A stretch of DNA of 20,569 nucleotides from a virus. A model generated the notes under the pieces. The model searched no databases and was not told the DNA's origin. It worked only from the letters and a program-made list of their open reading frames with translations. Within the stretch, counting starts at the first letter, position 1; each line of letters opens with the position of its first letter. Both the position numbers and the translations under genes were made by a program. Shown here in pieces: positions 14,272 through 20,547 of this stretch. The DNA lies in IMG/VR virus record IMGVR_UViG_3300028388_004221, positions 1-20,569 of that record. One strand, 5' to 3'.

Positions 14272-14998
14272 ATGTAAAGAACCTCCTAAGCAATTAGGTG
14301 ATTGCATTGATATGGTGTTATACTGCCATATGTTGAGCGTTGTAGAAAATAAAGAAGTAAATCTTGAAATAAACTCTAATAGTAGAATTGATTATTTTAA
14401 TAGTTTAATTAGTATTGGAGGTAAAGTTTCAGTAAATAATAGCAATAAAGGGGTCTATACGTTAGAATATAGATCTGGACTGGATGGTGCCTCTCAATAT
14501 CTCTTAATATCTACACAAGTAGATAATATAAAGACATCTGTAATACCTGAAAATTGTATAGTTAGAATACCTAAAAAGTTTGTTACAGTACAATGGGACG
14601 CAGCTCAGAAATATAGACTGCTGGATAAAGAGAGAATAATAACTATCGAACAATTTTATAAAGACCAAGGTTACGATATCGTAGACATTGGCCACAAGCT
14701 ATACTCACTACAAGCTACATCATATATTTTATCTCAAGCTGATTATCATGTAGGAGTTGATTCAGGAATGGCTCATATAGCCAAGCTTATTCTTCCTATG
14801 GATAGATTGCACTTATATGTCAATACTCGTAATAGAGAGAACGATAAAAGATTCCCCGATAGTATAGATGTAGCGTGGATGGCTAGAGAGATGTTTCGTC
14901 GGGGAGCTAAAATGAACTTCTGTGAGAATCCATCACAAGAACAAATAGATTATTTTAAGGATTCCAGTATATGGCTCGGGCTGGTCTCCTCTATTTGA
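14252..14998 (+). CDS. GT9/heptosyltransferase-like glycosyltransferase
   Basis: A 248-aa GT-B protein: PPKQLGDCIDMVLYC (11-25; the LGD loop of family 9), RIPKKFVTVQWDAAQ opening the donor domain, YDIVDIG and DYHVGVDSGMAHIAK (SGMAHIA, the nucleotide-sugar motif). It aligns well with the gene at 11901 in both halves. The last residues (SSIWLGLVSSI) lie over a region where the next frame also looks coding, so the natural C-terminus may have been altered. Transfers a sugar; donor unknown. Begins within the end of GT25-like copy 4. Confidence 0.75.
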   Translation: MDTIRVKCKEPPKQLGDCIDMVLYCHMLSVVENKEVNLEINSNSRIDYFNSLISIGGKVSVNNSNKGVYTLEYRSGLDGASQYLLISTQVDNIKTSVIPENCIVRIPKKFVTVQWDAAQKYRLLDKERIITIEQFYKDQGYDIVDIGHKLYSLQATSYILSQADYHVGVDSGMAHIAKLILPMDRLHLYVNTRNRENDKRFPDSIDVAWMAREMFRRGAKMNFCENPSQEQIDYFKDSSIWLGLVSSI

Positions 14999-15077
14999 CA
15001 ATGTTGACTTCTTAACAAGAGACAAAACAGAAGATTCTATTACTGTAAATGCTAGAGATACAGATCAACCTTCCGAT
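14949..15077 (+). pseudogene. Startless coding-like extension of the truncated GT9-like gene
   Basis: In the frame of the 15078 gene the sequence is open from just after a TAG at 14946 and reads through SGWSPLFDNVDFLTRDKTED and DSITVNARDTDQPSDV. This resembles the part of a GT9 N-domain just before the linker (acceptor side). The first 48 bases overlap the end of the preceding gene in another frame. There is no usual start codon, so it is most likely a remnant or a frameshifted part. Confidence 0.45.
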
Positions 15078-15725
15078 GTGCATATTGACTATTATCTTAA
15101 ACATAAAAAGAGAGATATACTAGGTGAAAGGCTGATTTATAGAAACTTTAAACCTTCTCCCTTTAGAATAAGATTAACAGAAAAAGAACTAGAACAAGCT
15201 AAAGACCGAGTGGAGGCACTAGATCTAGATCGCTTTTGTATAGTTAACCCTGACTATAAATCATCATTCTTTTCTAAGAATAAAAACTGGGGTTTTAAAA
15301 AGTATCAGGAATTGACTGATAGGTTAAGCTCGCATATTCCAGTAATAAGATTTCAACCACAGGATGAACAATATGGTGAGCCAGTCTTAGATAATGCTAT
15401 TAATATACCGGGTATAAATGTTAGATTAGCTTCAGCTATTATGTCATTGTCTTCGTTTGGTGTGACATTTGATGGTTTTGTCCAACATGCTATGGCTGGT
15501 TTCGGTAGACCTTGTGTAGTAATATGTGGTGGCCTAGTTAGTCAAAAATCCTTTGGATACGATAATAATATATACCACGAGTATAAACATCCATTAACTC
15601 CTTGTGGTAGTACATTTGATTGTAGCCATTGTAAGGAAGCGAACTTATCTATTACTGTAGACGATGTATTTGAATCATGTTTAAGGTTATTGAATGAAAG
15701 TAGTTCTAGTCACCGGAGGATTTGA
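15078..15725 (+). CDS. GT9-like glycosyltransferase, N-terminally truncated or startless
   Basis: From GTG at 15078 this gives 215 aa containing mainly the donor half of a family 9 enzyme: FCIVNPDYKSS, NWGFKKYQELTDRL, IPVIRFQP, and FDGFVQHAMAGFGRPCVVICGG, where DGxxxH..AxxxxP is the nucleotide-sugar site. The end (STFDCSHC) has CxxC. No N-terminal GxGD domain is present. The same frame stays open back to 14949 and reads like protein (YGSGWSPLFDNVDFLTRD), yet contains no ATG, GTG or TTG before 15078. Either the N-terminus was lost by deletion or a frameshift separates it. The GTG has no ribosome-binding site. It may be a decaying gene. Overlaps the next start by 32 bases. Confidence 0.6.
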   Translation: MHIDYYLKHKKRDILGERLIYRNFKPSPFRIRLTEKELEQAKDRVEALDLDRFCIVNPDYKSSFFSKNKNWGFKKYQELTDRLSSHIPVIRFQPQDEQYGEPVLDNAINIPGINVRLASAIMSLSSFGVTFDGFVQHAMAGFGRPCVVICGGLVSQKSFGYDNNIYHEYKHPLTPCGSTFDCSHCKEANLSITVDDVFESCLRLLNESSSSHRRI

Positions 15726-16446
15726 TCCTCTTCACTCAGGTCATATAGCTTATTTTAAAGCTGCCAAGAGCCTGGGGGATAAACTAATTGTTGGTATAAA
15801 CTCTGACAACTGGTTATCTCGAAAGAAAGGCCGACCGTTTATGAGCTGGTTCGAAAGATCTAAAATTATTCAACATCTGGATATGGTAGATTATGTTATT
15901 GAATTTAACGACGATGATAATAGTTCTAGATTAGCTCTTAAACTAGTTAAACAAACCTGGTCTGATGCTAATATAATTTATGCTAACGGTGGAGATAGAA
16001 CTGATAAAAATATTCCTGAGATGGACGTTGAAGGGGTAGAATTTGTTTTTGGAGTTGGCGGTCAGGATAAAAAGAATAGCTCCTCATGGATTCTAAAGAA
16101 TTGGGTACAACCAGCTATTGAAAGAGGCTGGGGATCTTATACTGTTTTAGATCATGGAGACGGGTGGCTTACCAAAAAGCTCTCTTTTAATGTAGGAGAG
16201 TCATTAAGTGATCAGTTTCATAAAAATAGGTCAGAGCATTGGCATGTAGTTGAAGGCAGCATTAAAATGGTATTAGAGCATGCAAATGGTATGCCAACTA
16301 ATCACTACCTAGAGAAAGGTGAAAGTGTTAATATACCAGCTGGAGTATGGCATAAAGCTACTAATATTGGTAATAAGACCGCCAGAGTCATCGAAGTTTG
16401 GCTAGGTGATGAATTATCAGAAGAAGACATAGAAAGAAGAGATTAA
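15694..16446 (+). CDS. Nucleotidyltransferase-cupin fusion (sugar-nucleotide activation)
   Basis: A 250-aa two-domain protein. Residues 1 to about 137 are a cytidylyltransferase/adenylyltransferase-like domain (GGFDPLHSGHIAYFKAAK; HSGH 14-17 is the HxGH catalytic motif; NSDNWLSRKKGRPFM and SSSWILKNW match the RfaE-C/TagD type). Residues about 150-240 form a cupin with SEHWHVVEGS (metal-type His182, His184), IPAGVWHKATN (His220) and IEVWLG, like the C-terminal cupin of mannose-6-phosphate isomerase/GDP-mannose pyrophosphorylase enzymes. The first domain would activate a sugar phosphate with a nucleotide; the second could isomerise it. If so, one protein supplies an activated sugar to the transferases around it. 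AAGG precedes the ATG. The exact sugar is unknown. Confidence 0.8.
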   Translation: MKVVLVTGGFDPLHSGHIAYFKAAKSLGDKLIVGINSDNWLSRKKGRPFMSWFERSKIIQHLDMVDYVIEFNDDDNSSRLALKLVKQTWSDANIIYANGGDRTDKNIPEMDVEGVEFVFGVGGQDKKNSSSWILKNWVQPAIERGWGSYTVLDHGDGWLTKKLSFNVGESLSDQFHKNRSEHWHVVEGSIKMVLEHANGMPTNHYLEKGESVNIPAGVWHKATNIGNKTARVIEVWLGDELSEEDIERRD

Positions 16447-17171
16447 TGAAAACATTAGTTATACAAGTAAAGGTAGGTAATACATCTGGTTATGCATACA
16501 GTGATCCTAATGCTCCAGATCTCTTTGATCAATACTTAGTTCCTACTGTTCGTCGATATTGTGAGAAGCATGGGTATGAGTACGACTACATTACTGAATA
16601 TCCTGAAGATAAAGATCTTCTCTGGTTTAATAAAAACACTAAACCTAAAAATTATGACTACTCAAAAGGTGGTAAAAATAAATCAGCTACTTTAATCCGA
16701 TACTTGCAAATGGGTCGAGATTATGATAGAATTATATCTTTAGATAATGACGTGTGGATTCCGGAATGGGCAGAACCTCTTCCTGAGCTAGATGGCCATC
16801 ATGCTTGTAGAGATTATGGTAAAACATGGGAAGGGTTTAGAAGCAAGCATCCCTTACCAGATGACATCTTTGTAAACGCTGGTGTGCAGATGGTTAACAG
16901 AGAAGCAGGTCAAAGCCTATACAAATATCTCTGTAAAGTAGTAGATAATAAAATACCTCCTATCAGTGGTTACCACAGTGATCAGGGGTATATGAACTAT
17001 TGGAGATCTAAGAATAAGCATCTAGCTCGCTACTTAGAAACGAAATGGAATTTTATGGTAGGCTGTCAACCTAGAACATCTGATTATAGTAAAATGAATT
17101 TTATTCACTATGCAGGAGATGCCACCAGAAAGCTTCTTAGACAAGATATCCAGAAAGGCTTGATTAAATGA
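16446..17171 (+). CDS. GT-A (GT8-like) glycosyltransferase with DxD, copy 2
   Basis: A 241-aa GT-A protein: TLVIQVKVGN at the start parallels the 9365 gene. IISLDNDVWI holds the DxD site (Asp100, Asp102), then DIFVNAGVQMVNR, YHSDQGYMNYW and NFIHYAGDATRK follow in the GT8-like order. It would bind a nucleotide sugar with a divalent metal. Starts with a one-base TAATG overlap with the nucleotidyltransferase-cupin gene and ends ATGA into GT25-like copy 5, so the three are probably translated together. Confidence 0.76.
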   Translation: MKTLVIQVKVGNTSGYAYSDPNAPDLFDQYLVPTVRRYCEKHGYEYDYITEYPEDKDLLWFNKNTKPKNYDYSKGGKNKSATLIRYLQMGRDYDRIISLDNDVWIPEWAEPLPELDGHHACRDYGKTWEGFRSKHPLPDDIFVNAGVQMVNREAGQSLYKYLCKVVDNKIPPISGYHSDQGYMNYWRSKNKHLARYLETKWNFMVGCQPRTSDYSKMNFIHYAGDATRKLLRQDIQKGLIK

Positions 17172-17818
17172 AATCTTTTGTAATTACTATTATTGATAAT
17201 GAAAAATCAGTTAAAGCAGCTGACAGGTGTATTGCTTCCGCTAAAAAATATGGTTTAGAAGTAGAAAAGTTTCAGGCTATTACACCGGCTGATGATCCAG
17301 TAGCAATTGCAGAAAGTAAAAAAATATCTTTAAAATTATTTAAAGAGCCTTATTCAAGATTTTATAACTGTGTATCTGCGTTTTTGTCTCATTATAGTTT
17401 ATGGGAACAGTGTTTAAAAGATAATGAGCGTTATATAATTTTTGAGCATGACGCTATAGTTACTAACAATATTAATACTAGTGTTAATTCTAGAGGGTGT
17501 ATCAATATTGGTAAGCCTTCATATGGAGGATATAGAAACCCAGGTATACTAGGTGTGGGACCTCTTAGATCTAAAGCATATTTTCCTGGGGCTCATGCAT
17601 ATATCCTAGAACCATTTGCGGCTAGATTTCTTATTGAAAGAGCTAGATTGTTTGCTAAACCAACGGATCTATTTTTAAGTCTGGAATCATTTCCGTTTTT
17701 ACAAGAAATGTATCCATGGCCGGCAGAAGCGAAAGATTCATTTAGTACTATTCAAAAGAAGCTAGGCTGTCTTTCTAAGCATAATTACGGAGAAGAATAT
17801 GTCATCGAAGATGTATGA
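17168..17818 (+). CDS. GT25-like glycosyltransferase, copy 5
   Basis: A 216-aa GT25-type protein: SFVITIIDNEKS (3-14), KFQAITPAD (34-42), FLSHYSLWEQC (72-82), YIIFEHDAIV (89-98), PGAHAYILEPFAARFLIERA, and LFLSLESFPFLQEMYPWP. All the family blocks are intact. It would extend a glycan using a nucleotide sugar. Flanked by two DxD enzymes with overlapping ends, forming a GT8-GT25-GT8 trio with the upstream sugar-activation enzyme. Confidence 0.78.
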   Translation: MKSFVITIIDNEKSVKAADRCIASAKKYGLEVEKFQAITPADDPVAIAESKKISLKLFKEPYSRFYNCVSAFLSHYSLWEQCLKDNERYIIFEHDAIVTNNINTSVNSRGCINIGKPSYGGYRNPGILGVGPLRSKAYFPGAHAYILEPFAARFLIERARLFAKPTDLFLSLESFPFLQEMYPWPAEAKDSFSTIQKKLGCLSKHNYGEEYVIEDV

Positions 17819-18461
17819 TAAAGCTTTTCTTACCGGATGTGATAAAACTACAGAATGGATGCTGCCATGGTTCTTAGATAATTATCATAAGCATAATAAT
17901 ACCCCTCTTGTTCTTGCTGACTTTGGCATGACAAAATTTACTCTTGAGAGCATAAAAGAACAAAAGAGAGTATCAGCGGTGATGGACCTTACTAATACAT
18001 CTGAGAAAGGATGGTTCAAGAAGCCTTTGTCAATGTATAACTGTCCATCTAAGTTAACCTGCTGGATAGATACTGATTGTGAGGTGCTTGGAGATATATC
18101 TTCTGTATTTAATTACGTTGAAGATCAGAAACTTGCTATGGTGTGTGATAGACCTTGGTCTAAAAGAAGTAAAGAGACTTGGTATAATTCAGGTGTAGTA
18201 GCTTTTAAGAATAAGCCTAAAATTTTAGAAAAATGGGTCCAAGCTGTAAAGAAAAATCCCTCTAGAGGTGATCAAGAAACACTGCATCTCCTGTTAGAGA
18301 CCCCTCTAGATCAAATGATCTATATTACTGAACTACATAACAAATATAATTGGCTTAGAGTGCAGATAGAAAACGACAAACAGGATTCTAAAGATAAGTT
18401 AGTGATGCATTGGACAGGTCAAAAAGGTAAAGATAAGATTAAGGGTATGATGAATGGCTAA
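17799..18461 (+). CDS. GT-A glycosyltransferase-like protein with DxD, copy 3
   Basis: A 220-aa protein of the same general layout as other phage GT-A enzymes: DKAFLTGCD at the start, LTCWIDTDCEVLGD (DxD at Asp91/Asp93), WYNSGVVAFKNKP, SRGDQETLHLL and LVMHWTGQKGKDKIKG near the end. The block order fits GT8-like families, with HWTGQKGK as the late His/Lys donor motif. More distant from copies 1 and 2. ATG overlaps the preceding gene by 20 bases and has GGAGAAG upstream. Last gene of the glycan island; the following gene begins inside its 3' end. Confidence 0.75.
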   Translation: MSSKMYDKAFLTGCDKTTEWMLPWFLDNYHKHNNTPLVLADFGMTKFTLESIKEQKRVSAVMDLTNTSEKGWFKKPLSMYNCPSKLTCWIDTDCEVLGDISSVFNYVEDQKLAMVCDRPWSKRSKETWYNSGVVAFKNKPKILEKWVQAVKKNPSRGDQETLHLLLETPLDQMIYITELHNKYNWLRVQIENDKQDSKDKLVMHWTGQKGKDKIKGMMNG

Positions 18462-19050
18462 AGTTGCTCATGTTATTGGTAATGGTGATATGGCTCACAT
18501 GTATAAGCAAGGCTCTAAAGGTCTTAAAGTAACATGTAATCTTCCTCCATTTCCTGTAGAAGGTGTATATACTACCTGCATGGTTGATTTTAAAATGATG
18601 TATGCGATTACAGAAGGTTCTGTAGTAGTTCCTGGTGATTGGACGCTTGGTGCTAGACCTCGTAAGTATATGGAAATGAATCCAGCGTTTTATATGAAGC
18701 ATGCTCCTCAGATTAAAGCTTTCTATCTTACCCTTCCTAAGTATGTTCCTAACTATACAGACTTTAATTGCGGCCATATGGCCGTTCACATGACAGCTAA
18801 TAAGCTGAAAGCTGACGAGATTCATCTATATGGATTTGATTCTATGTTTGATATGAATCTTAGAAGCTGTACTGACTTCTATCTGAATTCTGATAGAGGC
18901 GCTAATAATAACGTCAGACTAAACGATAACTGGCGACCAATCTGGTTAAAGATGTTCGAAGAATTCTCTCAAGTTCAATTCGTTCTCCATCACAAGCATA
19001 ACTCATTGAAATTTAACAAACCTTTAAATGTTGAGATCGTAACAAAATAA
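18454..19050 (+). CDS. Conserved-type phage protein with Rossmann-like N-terminus, function unknown
   Basis: A 198-aa protein. It begins KVAHVIGNGDMAHMYKQGS, followed by LKVTCNLPPF, and later has CGHMAVHMTANKLKADEIHL and YGFDSMFDMNLRSCTDFY. An early GNG loop plus a short C-N-L-P strand is a pattern I recall from cyanophage and pelagiphage hypothetical proteins and, more distantly, from DUF115/MptE-like or sialyltransferase-like folds; this is tentative. AAGGG lies 8 bases before the ATG. Codon use and the good Shine-Dalgarno resemble the core phage genes more than the island, so I place the island boundary here. It contains a 14-base perfect palindrome at 18771-18784 with no known role. Confidence 0.55.
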   Translation: MAKVAHVIGNGDMAHMYKQGSKGLKVTCNLPPFPVEGVYTTCMVDFKMMYAITEGSVVVPGDWTLGARPRKYMEMNPAFYMKHAPQIKAFYLTLPKYVPNYTDFNCGHMAVHMTANKLKADEIHLYGFDSMFDMNLRSCTDFYLNSDRGANNNVRLNDNWRPIWLKMFEEFSQVQFVLHHKHNSLKFNKPLNVEIVTK

Positions 19051-19051
19051 G

Positions 19052-19080
19052 TTGATCTGATTCTCAATTGTTCATATAAT
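19052..19080 (+). promoter_or_regulatory. Sigma70-like promoter (TTGATC - 17 - TATAAT)
   Basis: TTGATC (19052-19057) and a perfect TATAAT (19075-19080) are separated by exactly 17 bases, in the 57-base gap after the preceding gene. The start would be near 19087, with a leader of about 20 bases to the ATG at 19108. This is the best host-type promoter I see in the window and suggests early expression of the next four genes, possibly reading on into the tRNAs. Confidence 0.7.
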
Positions 19081-19107
19081 ATATGTATTGAATGAGAGGA
19101 GAGAGAT

Positions 19108-19305
19108 ATGATTAAGTACGAAGTTAGAGTGAATGGTAAAGATTCAATGTACTGTGAGTCCTTTATTCTTTTCGGTACCAGCAAGCTTCATGCGATGAAG
19201 CGCGGTATTGAGATTGCTCGTAAGTGTGATAGAGTAAAAGGTGAGTTGCATGCTACTGCGACTCTTATCTGCGAAGAAGTATTTACTCCAGGGATCTGCG
19301 TATGA
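19108..19305 (+). CDS. 65-aa protein, unknown, early-operon leader gene
   Basis: A 65-aa protein MIKYEVRVNGKDSMYCESF, mixed alpha/beta by eye, with three cysteines that are not in CxxC pairs. No motif recognised. It has a strong GAGAGGAG Shine-Dalgarno, the first position after the sigma70-like promoter, and an ATGA overlap into the metalloprotease-like gene. More CGT/CGC codons than the glycan island. A small early regulatory or accessory protein is possible, but nothing in the sequence shows this. Confidence 0.65.
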   Translation: MIKYEVRVNGKDSMYCESFILFGTSKLHAMKRGIEIARKCDRVKGELHATATLICEEVFTPGICV

Positions 19306-19790
19306 CGATTCCTCGCGATAAAAAACTTATTGTCGAGAAGATGGTTAAGCAGTGTATTAAGCATCTTCGTAAGAAGAAGTATGAGCTGAATATTCCTAAG
19401 TCTGCTTTAGAAGATTGTATTCTAGACCTGAACGTATACAAGCGAAAGAATGGACGTTCTAATGCCGGTTTTAAAGAGATTAATATTAACGTCCTTTGCT
19501 GGCAGTTTCATAACAAAGTATGGACTGAGTATAAATCGTTTGACGATGATCCTGTGATTGGAAAGATCGAAGTTAATGATAACTCTGATATCCTGCTTTG
19601 CTTAGTAGCTCATGAAGTATCGCATTATGTGCAGTATACTTACCGGAACTGGTTCCCTGAGTATCTGAAGAAGGACTATCGTAAGCCTCATGGTAAGACG
19701 TTTCAGAAGATCTATCGCTACCTGAGAGCTGATCTCGTTAACCCAACGATTGAGTCTAAGCGAGAAGAGTATCTGAGGAGACTGGCATGA
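19302..19790 (+). CDS. SprT-like HExxH metalloprotease
   Basis: A 162-aa protein with LLCLVAHEVSHYVQYTY (98-114). HEVSH at 104-108 is a zinc-binding HExxH, and KPHGKTFQKIYRYLR (128-142) supplies His130 as a likely third ligand, as in SprT-family proteins where HGxxF follows the zinc helix. SprT-like enzymes in hosts cut proteins crosslinked to DNA; small phage versions are common and of unknown target. The N-terminal half is basic (KHLRKKKYELN). Starts with an ATGA overlap and ends ATGA-like into the next gene. No signal peptide, so it probably acts in the cytoplasm. Confidence 0.72.
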   Translation: MTIPRDKKLIVEKMVKQCIKHLRKKKYELNIPKSALEDCILDLNVYKRKNGRSNAGFKEININVLCWQFHNKVWTEYKSFDDDPVIGKIEVNDNSDILLCLVAHEVSHYVQYTYRNWFPEYLKKDYRKPHGKTFQKIYRYLRADLVNPTIESKREEYLRRLA

Positions 19791-20014
19791 ACTATATGTC
19801 TAAGAGTAAGGAAGAAAGACTAGAAATTATTTTAAATGCAATTGAACATGCATATGAAAACGAGAGAGAAAACGATGATCAAGATTTTTCATATGAGAGT
19901 TTAATGTATCATATTGAAATGAGCTATATCCAGCCTGCCGAGGCTGATGCTGGTTATTATTATACTGATGTAAAGAACATCTTAAAGCATACTCTAGAGA
20001 AGCCCTTACAATGA
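19787..20014 (+). CDS. 75-aa acidic helical protein, unknown
   Basis: A 75-aa protein rich in Glu, Asp and Tyr (NAIEHAYENERENDDQDFSY), probably helical, with no recognised motif. Coupled by 4-base overlaps to metalloprotease-like genes on both sides, so it is likely made with them. It may be an inhibitor or partner of one of them (guess from position and charge only). The ATG at 19787 is followed by another at 19796 (MNYMSK); either may be used. Confidence 0.6.
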   Translation: MNYMSKSKEERLEIILNAIEHAYENERENDDQDFSYESLMYHIEMSYIQPAEADAGYYYTDVKNILKHTLEKPLQ

Positions 20015-20412
20015 ACGTTATAGGTGTTTACGGTTCAACTATATACAAACGTAAGCTGGTAGAGCGTATTGTTGACTTCTGTATAAAGAAGTTAACTCCA
20101 AGGATAAAAACGCTTGACATTTGCGTGGAGCTAGACAATAATATGGATACTGCTGATGGTTATTGTTACAGCGTTAACCCTCGGGAGTTTGTATTACAGA
20201 TTGATAATCGTCTTAAAGGAGATGATTTTATTACTGCCGTATGTCATGAGATGGTTCATGTTAAGCAGTATGCTAAGGGTGAATTAACTGAGAAGAGATC
20301 AGCTAAGACCTTTGAAGAATACTTAGAGCTCTGGTACGAAAAAGAAGCATATAAGATGCAAGAAGTATTGCTAGAGCAGTTTAAGGAATCTCGTCGTAGC
20401 ACAGCTGGATAG
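20011..20412 (+). CDS. Second HExxH metalloprotease-like protein; 3' end overlaps tRNA-Arg
   Basis: A 133-aa protein with FITAVCHEMVHVKQYAKGEL (73-92). HEMVH at 79-83 is a zinc HExxH, and LWYEKEAYKMQ (107-117) provides Glu residues at the position of the third ligand in gluzincin-type minimal peptidases. It differs from the SprT-like gene in this third ligand (Glu rather than His). Target unknown. ATGA overlap with the preceding gene. The last 7 codons plus the stop lie inside the tRNA-Arg gene (20390-20412), which is unusual; the protein tail (ESRRSTAG) is thus partly fixed by tRNA structure. Confidence 0.68.
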   Translation: MNVIGVYGSTIYKRKLVERIVDFCIKKLTPRIKTLDICVELDNNMDTADGYCYSVNPREFVLQIDNRLKGDDFITAVCHEMVHVKQYAKGELTEKRSAKTFEEYLELWYEKEAYKMQEVLLEQFKESRRSTAG

Positions 20413-20466
20413 TGCATCTGCCTTCTAAGCAGAGGGTCGCAGGTTCGAGTCCTGCCGACGGGGCCA
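20390..20466 (+). tRNA. tRNA-Arg (anticodon UCU)
   Basis: A full cloverleaf can be folded by eye: acceptor CTCGTCG/CGACGGG (one U-G pair), D stem GCAC/GTGC, anticodon stem TCTGC/GCAGA with loop CTTCTAA (anticodon TCT), T arm GCAGG-TTCGAGT-CCTGC, discriminator G and an encoded CCA. It reads AGA, the Arg codon used heavily in the glycan island. Overlaps the 3' end of the preceding gene by 23 bases. Confidence 0.95.
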
Positions 20467-20470
20467 ATCA

Positions 20471-20544
20471 TCCGGTGTGGTGTAACGGTAACACAGGAGT
20501 CTCCAAAACTCTTAATGGCGGTTCGATTCCGTCCATCGGGGCCA
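20471..20544 (+). tRNA. tRNA-Trp (anticodon CCA)
   Basis: Acceptor TCCGGTG/CATCGGG (two G-U pairs), D stem GTGT/ACAC, anticodon stem GGAGT/ACTCT with loop CTCCAAA (anticodon CCA, U33 present), T arm GGCGG-TTCGATT-CCGTC, discriminator G and encoded CCA. The anticodon gives Trp; the discriminator G agrees. It lies 4 bases after tRNA-Arg. Confidence 0.88.
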
Positions 20545-20547
20545 AAT

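Noticed and set aside
18771-18784. 14-base perfect palindrome (CGGCCATATGGCCG)
   Set aside because: Lies within a coding region, stands alone, and has no loop for a stable RNA hairpin; probably chance, possibly a restriction-type site only.
18439-18825. 128-aa minus-strand ORF
   Set aside because: Antisense to a convincing + strand gene, no ribosome-binding site, no recognised motif, and all other genes are on the + strand.
20256-20471. Minus-strand ORF with a GRTRTCDPLLRR-type sequence
   Set aside because: This is the well-known false protein obtained by translating the antisense of a tRNA gene; it overlaps tRNA-Arg.
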